The translations under genes were made by a program, and so were the position numbers. This document shows, in pieces, positions 31,714-37,868 of a DNA stretch of 37,868 nucleotides. How positions within the stretch are numbered: the first letter of the stretch is position 1; each line of letters opens with the position of its first letter. The DNA comes from Acidimicrobiales bacterium (GTDB lineage: Bacteria > Actinomycetota > Acidimicrobiia > Acidimicrobiales > GCA-2861595), in assembly GCA_035540975.1 (NCBI GenBank), contig DATLFN010000166.1:1-37868 (forward strand). Direction: 5' to 3'. Under the pieces are notes generated by a model that worked only from the letters and a program-made list of their open reading frames with translations, was not told the origin of the DNA and made no database searches.

Positions 31714-33626
31714 GCACCGACAGCGCCCGCCTGCGCCTCTCGGTCGTCGGCGTCATCGTCGTCTCGCTGTTCTCGGCCCTCTTCGCCCGCCTCTGGTACC
31801 TCCAGGTGATGGACACCGACACCTTCCAGGCGCTGGCCACGCAGAACCAGAAGCGCATCGTCTACGAGCCGGCGCCCCGGGGGCGGATCCTCGACCGCCA
31901 GGGCCGGCCGCTGGTCGACAACCGCGGCTACCAGGCCATCACCGTCAAACGGATCGACGTCAAGGACAGGCCCGAGGTCGTCACCCGCCTGGCCGCGCTC
32001 CTCGCCCTGCCCCGCCAGGAGCTCGTGAAGCGCATCGCCGACCTCCGCTACAGCCCGTACAAGCCCGTCCCCGTGGCCGAGAACGTGCCCGAAGACGTCG
32101 TCGTGTACCTCCGCGAGCACAGCGCCGACTTCCCGGGCGTCGAGGCCGCCACCGTGGCCGAGCGCACCTACCCGCACGGCTCGTTGGGCGCCCACCTGCT
32201 CGGGTACGTGGGAGAGATCAACGACAAGGAGCTGGCGTCGCGGAAGGACGCCGGCTACCGGCTGGGCGACGACATCGGCAAGACCGGCATCGAGGCGGCC
32301 TACGAGGCCGACCTGCGGGGGACGCCCGGACGGGTCGAGCTGGAGGTGGACGCCAACGGCCGCGTGCTCACGCCGCCGCTGTCCAGCCGCCCGCCCCGCC
32401 AGGGCCTGGACGTCCAGCTCACCGTCGACCTCGACGTCCAGGCGCTGGCCGAGGACTCCCTGGCCAAGGGTCTGGAAGCGGCCCGGAACCGCTACGACCG
32501 CAACTTCGCCAAGCGCTTCCTGGCCCCGGCCGGCTCCGTCGTCGTGCTCGACCCGCGAGACGGGTCCGTGCTCGCCATGGCGTCGAGCCCCACGTACAAC
32601 CCGGCGGACTTCGTCAACGGCATCCGGCCCGACGTCTTCGCCGCCCTCCAGGACCCGGCCAACTTCTACCCGCTCAACAACCGCGCCCTCCAGGGGCAGT
32701 ACGCGCCCGGGTCCACGTTCAAGCTGGTCACCGCCCTCGCCGCCCTGCGCGCCGGCCTCATCGCCCCCAACACGACGTTCGTCGACGAAGGCTCCTACCG
32801 CATCCGCAACTGCCGCGGCGAGAAGTGCGTGTTCCGCAACGCCGGCGGCCGGGCGTGGGGGCGCATCAACCTCCCGCGGGCGCTCACGGTGTCGAGCGAC
32901 GCCTTCTTCTACGACCTGGGCGCCACCTTCTGGGAGCGAGGCGGCGCGGCCCGCACGGCCATCCAGGAGGCGGCCCGCGACCTCGGGTACGGGACGCGAA
33001 CGGGCATCGAGCTGGGGGGCGAGCTGCGGGGCCGCATCCCCGATCCCGAGTCCCGCAGGCGCCTGAACGCCGAGTACCCGGACAAGTTCCCGAACGGCGA
33101 CTGGCGCACGGGGGACAACGTCAACCTCTCCATCGGCCAGGGCGACACCGCCGTCACGCCCCTCCAGCTGGCCAACTCCTACGCCTCGTTCGCCAACGGC
33201 GGCACCGTGTTCAACCCGCGGGTGGCGGCGCGGGTGCTCGAGCCGGACGGCCGGCCCGTGCGCGAGATCCAGTCGAAGGTGCTGAACAAGGTGGCCATCG
33301 ACCCGAACCACCGGTCGGCGATCGACCAGGGCCTCCGCCAGGCCGTACTCGACGCCGAGGGAACGGCCACCGGCGCCTTCGCCGGCTTCCCGGTGTCGAC
33401 CTTCCCCATCGCCGGGAAGACGGGGACGGCCGAGGTCCGCACCAAGCAGGACACCGCCCTGTTCGTCGCCTACGCGCCGGCCGCCAACCCCCAGTACGTC
33501 GTCGCCGTGGTGATGGAGGAGGCCGGCTTCGGCGGGTCGTCCGCCGCCCCGGTCGCCCGCCGCATCTTCGAGGGCCTGGCCGGCGCCCCGCCGGCGCCCG
33601 TCCGCCTGGTCGACGGGGTCGACTGA
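31710..33626 (+). CDS. mrdA: Penicillin-binding protein 2 (elongation transpeptidase)
   Basis: A 638-residue class B PBP of normal length. One N-terminal membrane anchor spans residues about 10-28. The dimerisation/pedestal domain begins with EPAPRGRILDRQGRPLVDN. The transpeptidase domain has the nucleophile Ser335 in PGSTFK, the second motif as SSD (395-397, the SxD form usual in PBP2), and KTGTAE (570-575). It cross-links peptidoglycan outside the membrane and partners with RodA. The ATG at 31710 overlaps the mreD stop (ATGA). The stop and the rodA ATG share a base (TGATG). The short loop CRGEKCVF (368-375) carries two Cys, possibly a disulphide. Confidence 0.95.
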   Translation: MSTDSARLRLSVVGVIVVSLFSALFARLWYLQVMDTDTFQALATQNQKRIVYEPAPRGRILDRQGRPLVDNRGYQAITVKRIDVKDRPEVVTRLAALLALPRQELVKRIADLRYSPYKPVPVAENVPEDVVVYLREHSADFPGVEAATVAERTYPHGSLGAHLLGYVGEINDKELASRKDAGYRLGDDIGKTGIEAAYEADLRGTPGRVELEVDANGRVLTPPLSSRPPRQGLDVQLTVDLDVQALAEDSLAKGLEAARNRYDRNFAKRFLAPAGSVVVLDPRDGSVLAMASSPTYNPADFVNGIRPDVFAALQDPANFYPLNNRALQGQYAPGSTFKLVTALAALRAGLIAPNTTFVDEGSYRIRNCRGEKCVFRNAGGRAWGRINLPRALTVSSDAFFYDLGATFWERGGAARTAIQEAARDLGYGTRTGIELGGELRGRIPDPESRRRLNAEYPDKFPNGDWRTGDNVNLSIGQGDTAVTPLQLANSYASFANGGTVFNPRVAARVLEPDGRPVREIQSKVLNKVAIDPNHRSAIDQGLRQAVLDAEGTATGAFAGFPVSTFPIAGKTGTAEVRTKQDTALFVAYAPAANPQYVVAVVMEEAGFGGSSAAPVARRIFEGLAGAPPAPVRLVDGVD

Positions 33627-34765
33627 TGGCGACGACCGCCCTCCCGTCGCGCGCCACCTACTCGGGGCGGGACTCCGCCGCGCCGTGGCGCCACGTGGAC
33701 GTCACCCTGCTCTTCGCCGTCCTCGCCATCGCCGGGCTCGGCGTCCTGATGGTCTACAGCGCCAGCCGCAACCTGGGCGCCGACGACGCCTACTTCCTCC
33801 GCCGCCAGGGCGTGTTCACCCTGGTCGGGATGGGGGTCATGGTCGTGGTGGCCACGATCGACTACCGGGTGTTCCGAGACTTCGCTCCGCTCGTCTACAC
33901 GGCGTGCGTCGCCGGCCTCGTGCTGGTGCTGTCACCTCTCGGCTCGAACCGGCGGGGCGCCCAGGCGTGGTTCCAGGTGGCCGGCTTCCAGCTCCAGCCG
34001 TCGGAGCTGGCCAAGGTGGGGCTGATCCTCAGCATCGCCGCGTTCGCGTCCGCCCACCGCGGCGACCTCGACGGCCGGCGCCTGCTGATGGCCCTGGCGA
34101 TCGCCGGGTTCCCCATGTTCCTCATCAACCTCCAGCCCGACCTCGGGACGGTGCTGGTGTTCGCCGCCGTCACCATGGGTTCGCTCCTGGTCGCCGGCGC
34201 CCGGCCCCGGCACATGGCGCTGCTCACGCTGGCGGGGGTGGTGGCCGTCGTGGCGGTGCTCCAGCTGGGGGTGCTGAAGGACTACCAGAAGGACCGGCTG
34301 GGGGCGTTCCTGAACCCCGACAAGGACACCCAGCAGTCCGCTTACAACCTCAACCAGTCGAAGATCGCCATCGCCAACGGCGGGCTCACGGGCAAGGGCC
34401 TCTTCGAGGGCACCCAGACCAAGCTGTCGTACGTGCCCGAGCAGCACACCGACTTCATCTTCACGGTGGTGGGGGAGGAGCTGGGGCTGGTGGGCTCCGC
34501 CCTCGTCCTGTCGCTGTTCGCGGTGGTGGTGTGGCGCACCTGGCGGGCGGCCGCCCTGGCCAAGGACCTGTCGGGGACGGTGATCTGCGTGGGTGTGCTC
34601 TCGATGATCGTGTTCCAGGTCTTCGAGAACGTCGGGATGACGATGGGGATCATGCCCATCACCGGCATCCCCCTCCCGTTCATGAGCTACGGCGGCTCGG
34701 CCACCATCGCCGCCTTCGCCGCCATCGGCCTGGTCCTCAACGTCCACATGCGCCGCTTCAGCTGA
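33626..34765 (+). CDS. rodA: RodA, SEDS-family peptidoglycan glycosyltransferase
   Basis: A 379-residue protein with about ten membrane helices. LMVYSASRN (41-49), QLQPSELAKVGLI (122-134), and INLQPDLGTVLVF are SEDS signatures. The catalytic Asp276 lies in PEQHTDFIFTVVGEE, equivalent to the essential Asp of RodA. The tail PLPFMSYGGSA is the conserved pore-proximal helix. It polymerises lipid II into glycan strands and works with the PBP2 encoded just upstream. ATG at 33626 shares its A with the mrdA stop. FtsW is the close relative, but the neighbours and the mrdA pairing favour RodA. Confidence 0.95.
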   Translation: MATTALPSRATYSGRDSAAPWRHVDVTLLFAVLAIAGLGVLMVYSASRNLGADDAYFLRRQGVFTLVGMGVMVVVATIDYRVFRDFAPLVYTACVAGLVLVLSPLGSNRRGAQAWFQVAGFQLQPSELAKVGLILSIAAFASAHRGDLDGRRLLMALAIAGFPMFLINLQPDLGTVLVFAAVTMGSLLVAGARPRHMALLTLAGVVAVVAVLQLGVLKDYQKDRLGAFLNPDKDTQQSAYNLNQSKIAIANGGLTGKGLFEGTQTKLSYVPEQHTDFIFTVVGEELGLVGSALVLSLFAVVVWRTWRAAALAKDLSGTVICVGVLSMIVFQVFENVGMTMGIMPITGIPLPFMSYGGSATIAAFAAIGLVLNVHMRRFS

Positions 34766-34797
34766 CCCGCCCCGTTCAGTCCGCGATCCCGCGCCAC

Positions 34798-34821
34798 CAC
34801 CTGGCGCGGGCTCGCCAGGTG
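34798..34821 (+). terminator. Hairpin between rodA and the radical SAM gene
   Basis: CACCTGGCG and CGCCAGGTG form a perfect nine-base stem with a six-base loop, 32 bases after the rodA stop. It marks a likely end of the mre-mrd operon. No U-tract follows. A separate promoter box lies 17 bases downstream, which supports a transcription-unit boundary here. Confidence 0.5.
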
Positions 34822-34837
34822 AACCGCAAGCGGTGGG

Positions 34838-34843
34838 TAGACT
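34838..34843 (+). promoter_or_regulatory. Putative -10 box (TAGACT) of a leaderless radical SAM transcript
   Basis: TAGACT ends eight bases before the ATG at 34852, exactly as for tig. It follows the rodA-distal hairpin. There is no Shine-Dalgarno between box and start codon and no clear -35. Confidence 0.5.
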
Positions 34844-34851
34844 TCCGCCAA

Positions 34852-36798
34852 ATGACCTCGCTGTGGCCACGGATCGAACCGCTCCTGGCCAGGGTCCAGA
34901 AGCCAGCCCGATACATCGGCTGTGAGGACGGTGCCCGGGAGCCCGTGCACGCCCCCCACAAGGCGGCGTGGCTGCTGATCTACCCGGACGCCTACGAGGT
35001 GGGCCTGCCCAACCAGGGCCTCCAGATCCTCTACGAGATCCTGAACGAGCGGCCCGACGCGGTGGCCGAGCGGTCGTACGCCCCGTGGACCGACATGGAG
35101 GCGGAGATGCGGGCGGGCGGCGTGCCGCTGTTCAGCGTGGACACGTCGCGCCCGGCGTCCGAGTTCGACCTGCTGGCGTTCAACCTGTCGGCCGAGCTCG
35201 TCTACACCAACCTCCTCAACTGCATCGACCTTGCCGGGGTGCCCGTGCGGGCCGCCGACCGGGGCCCCGAGCACCCGCTCGTCGCCGCCGGCGGGCACTG
35301 CACGTTCAACCCCGAGCCCCTGGCCGACTTCGTCGACCTGTTCGTGCTGGGCGACGGCGAGGAGGTGGTGGCCGAGATCACCGCCGCCGTGTCCGCCTGG
35401 AAGGTCGGCGGGCGCACGCCCGGGTCGCGCCAGCGCCTCCTGCGGGACCTGGCCGGGGTGCCCGGCGTCTACGTGCCGTCGATGTACGAGGTGGCGTACG
35501 ACGGCGAACGCCTGGTGTCGGTGACGCCCCGCCACCCCGACGTGCCGGAGCGGGTGGAGAAGCGCACCATCGCCGACCTGGGCGAGTGGCCCTACCCCAA
35601 GCGCCAGCTGGTGCCCCTCACCGAGGTCGTCCACGACCGGCTCAACGTCGAGATCTTCCGCGGGTGCACGCGGGGGTGCCGGTTCTGCCAGGCCGGCATG
35701 ATCACCCGCCCCGTACGGGAGCGCCCGGCCGAGCAGGTCCGGTCCATGGTGACGGCCGGCCTCCGGCGGACCGGCTACGACGAGGTCAGCCTCACGTCCC
35801 TGTCCAGCGCCGACTACTCGGGCATCGAGGACGTGGTCGGCGGCATCGTCAACGACCCCATGTGCCAGGGGTCGGTGGGTGTCAGCCTCCCGAGCCTGCG
35901 GGTGGACGCCTACACCGTCGGCATCGCCAGCGAGATCGCCAAGGTGCGGCGCACCGGCCTCACGTTCGCCCCCGAGGGCGGCACGTGGCGGATGCGCCAG
36001 GTCATCAACAAGCTCATCCGCGAGGAGGACCTCTACGGCGCCGCCGAGTCGGCGTTCTCGCAGGGGTGGCAGCGCATGAAGCTGTACTTCCTCATCGGGC
36101 TCCCCACCGAGACCGACGAGGACGTGCTCGGCATCGCCGAGCTGGCCCGGAACTGCGTGGCGATCGGGCGTCGCCACACGGGCCGGGTGACGGTGAGCGC
36201 GTCGGTGGGCGGCTTCGTGCCCAAGCCGCAGACGCCGTTCCAGTGGTTCGGGCAGGCGACCGCCGACGCCCTCAGGGCCAAGGTGAACCTGCTGAAGGAC
36301 GCCGTGCGCCGCGACCGCGGCGTCCAGCTGAAGTGGCACGACCCCCGGGCCAGCGTGGCCGAGGGCCTGGCCAGCCGGGGCGACCGCCGGGTCGGCGCCG
36401 TCATCGAGGACGTGTGGCGGCAGGGGGGCACCTTCCAGGAGTGGTCGGAGCACTTCGACCTCGGGCGCTGGGAGGACGCCATGGGCCGGGCCGGGCTTTC
36501 CCTCGACTGGTACGTCCACCGGCGCCGCACCGAGGACGAGGTGCTGCCGTGGGACCACCTGTCGGCCGGGCTGCACAAGGACTTCCTGTGGCAGGACTGG
36601 CAGGACGCCCTCGCCGCCTCGGGCGTCGAGGACTGCCGGTGGACGCCGTGCTACGACTGCGGCGCCTGCACCGGGTACGGCATCGAGCACGTCGTGGCGT
36701 CCCCCGTTCCCCCCGCCGGGGGGAGCCAGGGCACCGGCCAGGACCTGGCCGGCGGCGGTTCGGTGCCCGTCCGCCTGCTCAGCGGGAAGCCGTCGTGA
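34852..36798 (+). CDS. TIGR03960-type radical SAM protein
   Basis: A 648-residue protein. Residues about 20-180 form the N-terminal part that resembles a B12-binding-like domain (LLIYPDAYEVGLPNQGLQILYEILN). The radical SAM core has the cluster motif FRGCTRGCRFCQ with Cys272, Cys276 and Cys279, then TFAPEGGTWRMRQVINK and a SAM-binding region. The C-terminal part has three CxxC-rich stretches near YDCGACTGYG. Family members are regularly paired with a DUF2344 protein, as here; the reaction is not established, although translation/rRNA-related roles have been suggested by context. The ATG at 34852 is preferred over an upstream GTG because of the TAGACT box eight bases before it. The stop overlaps the next start by four bases. 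Confidence 0.9.
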   Translation: MTSLWPRIEPLLARVQKPARYIGCEDGAREPVHAPHKAAWLLIYPDAYEVGLPNQGLQILYEILNERPDAVAERSYAPWTDMEAEMRAGGVPLFSVDTSRPASEFDLLAFNLSAELVYTNLLNCIDLAGVPVRAADRGPEHPLVAAGGHCTFNPEPLADFVDLFVLGDGEEVVAEITAAVSAWKVGGRTPGSRQRLLRDLAGVPGVYVPSMYEVAYDGERLVSVTPRHPDVPERVEKRTIADLGEWPYPKRQLVPLTEVVHDRLNVEIFRGCTRGCRFCQAGMITRPVRERPAEQVRSMVTAGLRRTGYDEVSLTSLSSADYSGIEDVVGGIVNDPMCQGSVGVSLPSLRVDAYTVGIASEIAKVRRTGLTFAPEGGTWRMRQVINKLIREEDLYGAAESAFSQGWQRMKLYFLIGLPTETDEDVLGIAELARNCVAIGRRHTGRVTVSASVGGFVPKPQTPFQWFGQATADALRAKVNLLKDAVRRDRGVQLKWHDPRASVAEGLASRGDRRVGAVIEDVWRQGGTFQEWSEHFDLGRWEDAMGRAGLSLDWYVHRRRTEDEVLPWDHLSAGLHKDFLWQDWQDALAASGVEDCRWTPCYDCGACTGYGIEHVVASPVPPAGGSQGTGQDLAGGGSVPVRLLSGKPS

Positions 36799-37496
36799 AG
36801 GTCCGGTTCCGGTTCTCCAAGCAGGGACGGGTCCGCTGGACCAGCCACCGCGACGTCGCCCGCATGTGGGAGCGGGCCTTCCGGCGGGTGGCGCTCCCGC
36901 TGGCCTACAGCCAGGGGTTCTCGCCCCGCCCCCGGGTGAGCTTCGGGCTCGCCCTCCCCACCGGCGCCGAGTCGGTGGCCGAGTACCTCGACGTCGAGGT
37001 GGCCGAGGGCGCCGGCGTCGACCTCGACGTGCTCCCCGAGCGCCTCGGGGCGGCGCTGCCGGTGGGCGTCGACGTCACGGCGGCCGCACCGGTCGAGCCC
37101 GGGGCCGGCTCCCTGCAGGAAGTGGTCACGTCGTGCGACTGGGTCGTCGAGACGGCCGGGCTGTCGCCGGGGCGCCTGGCCGCCGCCGTCGAGTCGGCGA
37201 TGGCGGCCCCGTCGCTCGTCATCACCCGCGAGCGCAAGGGCCAGCGCAGCGAGCAGGACGTCCGCCCCGGCATCCTGGCGTGCGAGGTCGACGGGACCTC
37301 GCTGGTCGCCGAGCTGGCCGCCCAGCCGCGGGCCCTGCGCCCGTCCGAGCTCCTGACGGCACTCGGCGGCGACCTCGTGGAGGTCCGGGTGCGCAGGACA
37401 TCCCAGTGGATTCAGCGCGACGGCGCGCGCGAGGAGCCCCTTCCGCTCCCGCTCGACGCGACGGACGCGCCGCACGTCGTCGGACGTGCGTCATGA
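36795..37496 (+). CDS. TIGR03936/DUF2344 radical SAM-associated protein
   Basis: A 233-residue protein. The N-terminal VRFRFSKQGRVRWTSHRDVARMWERAFRR and AYSQGFSPRPRVSFGLALPTG are the DUF2344 hallmarks. The family is nearly always next to, or fused to, the radical SAM protein seen directly upstream. Its role is unknown; an rRNA or tRNA partner is suspected from the ribonuclease gene that follows. GTG at 36795 overlaps the radical SAM stop by four bases. The last 40 residues are charged and Pro-rich and less conserved. Confidence 0.92.
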   Translation: MKVRFRFSKQGRVRWTSHRDVARMWERAFRRVALPLAYSQGFSPRPRVSFGLALPTGAESVAEYLDVEVAEGAGVDLDVLPERLGAALPVGVDVTAAAPVEPGAGSLQEVVTSCDWVVETAGLSPGRLAAAVESAMAAPSLVITRERKGQRSEQDVRPGILACEVDGTSLVAELAAQPRALRPSELLTALGGDLVEVRVRRTSQWIQRDGAREEPLPLPLDATDAPHVVGRAS

Positions 37497-37511
37497 GAAG
37501 GGACATCCCCC

Positions 37512-37868
37512 ATGTCCGACCCGAACCCCGGGCCGACCAGCGACCGCCCCGCCCCGCCGCCGGGCCCGGGCGCTCCCCCCGACGACGACGGCGGAGCGGC
37601 CGCCGGCCCGGCTGACCCGGTCGGGCCGGGAAGCGCCCGCAGCGGGCGTCGGCGCGGTTCGCGCGGCGGCCGCAACCGGAACCGGTCCGCGGGCAAGGGC
37701 GGCGGCGCCGACGGCGCGACCGCCGCGGCCGCGGCGCCCGGGATCACCGGAGACGTCCGCGGCCCGGTCCCCGCCAGCGTCGAGCTCCCCGAGCTGCCCG
37801 ACCCGCCGGGCGAGGGCGTGCCCCGGCCGCGGGTCGGGCAGCTCGGGGAGCTCGACGCTGGCGGGGAC
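37512..37868 (+). CDS. Start of an Rne/Rng-type ribonuclease gene, 3' truncated by the window end
   Basis: An ATG at 37512 follows AAGGGA at a good distance and opens a frame that runs to the window edge without a stop (119 codons). The product so far is low in complexity: Pro/Gly/Ala-rich, then a basic RGG-like patch (GRRRGSRGGRNRNR). That is the usual disordered front of actinobacterial ribonuclease E/G, whose gene commonly follows the DUF2344 gene. The catalytic S1 domain is not in the window, so the call rests on position and composition. Codons after about base 37804 lie in the inverted repeat and may be artefact. Confidence 0.55.
   Translation, partial: MSDPNPGPTSDRPAPPPGPGAPPDDDGGAAAGPADPVGPGSARSGRRRGSRGGRNRNRSAGKGGGADGATAAAAAPGITGDVRGPVPASVELPELPDPPGEGVPRPRVGQLGELDAGGD
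37767..37868. repeat. Perfect 38-bp fold-back inverted repeat at the right window end
   Basis: Bases 37767-37804 are the exact reverse complement of 37831-37868, with a 26-base spacer that itself has complementary ends (GCCGGG/CCCGGC). The outer arm ends at the last base. The inner arm fits the reading frame of the rne-like ORF, so the outer arm is the likely artefact. The same arrangement exists at the left end with different sequence. Confidence 0.95.

Noticed and set aside
33685-36798. A 1037-codon frame that would fuse a long N-terminus to the radical SAM protein
   Set aside because: The upstream part overlaps rodA out of frame and lacks domain sequence; a hairpin and a TAGACT box separate the units.
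1-37868. Terminal inverted repeats of a mobile element or linear-replicon telomeres
   Set aside because: The two edges are hairpins of different sequence, not a matched pair, and no transposase or telomere protein gene is present.

Overview
The window is very GC-rich and reads as chromosomal DNA of an actinobacterium, possibly a deep lineage such as Acidimicrobiia (inference from gene order and protein flavour, not proven). The evidence is the core order tig-clpP-clpX-(valS locus)-folC-ndk followed by mreBCD-mrdA-rodA, a radical-SAM/DUF2344 pair and the start of an rne-like gene. Genes are tightly packed, many with 4-base stop/start overlaps. No rRNA, tRNA, CRISPR array or insertion sequence was found, and no stretch over 300 bases lacks a gene.

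Bases 1-19033 hold a surface-glycan cluster. A minus-strand run of eleven genes (19033 to 5966) encodes two GT4 glycosyltransferases, a glucose-1-phosphate cytidylyltransferase (rfbF), two SDR sugar-nucleotide enzymes, a C-methyltransferase-type protein, two further methyltransferases, a polytopic membrane protein, a PIG-L deacetylase and a 661-residue beta-rich protein of unknown function. A second minus block (5169 to 1563) adds a zinc-type methyltransferase, a GT2 glycosyltransferase and a Wzx-like flippase. An FkbM methyltransferase and an O-antigen ligase/polymerase-like protein lie on the plus strand. Together these suggest synthesis of a methylated, possibly branched CDP-deoxysugar, its assembly into a lipid-linked glycan, flipping, and polymerisation or ligation outside the cell.

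Bases 19034-25600 begin with an orphan regulator whose DNA-binding domain is DosR/DevR-like but which has no receiver domain. Then come trigger factor, ClpP, ClpX, a convergent acyltransferase and a small protein made of 22-residue Ala/Arg-rich helical repeats.

Bases 25627-37868 hold the most unusual gene: a 572-residue protein at the ancestral valS position that is recognisably built from valyl-tRNA synthetase but has lost the HIGH and KMSKS motifs and the tRNA-anticodon end. It is followed by folC, ndk, the rod-shape elongation genes, a B12-type radical SAM protein, a DUF2344 protein and a truncated rne-like ORF.

Both window ends finish exactly at perfect fold-back inverted repeats (27 bp and 38 bp arms). 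The window is therefore probably a whole contig, and its outermost bases should be treated as suspect.
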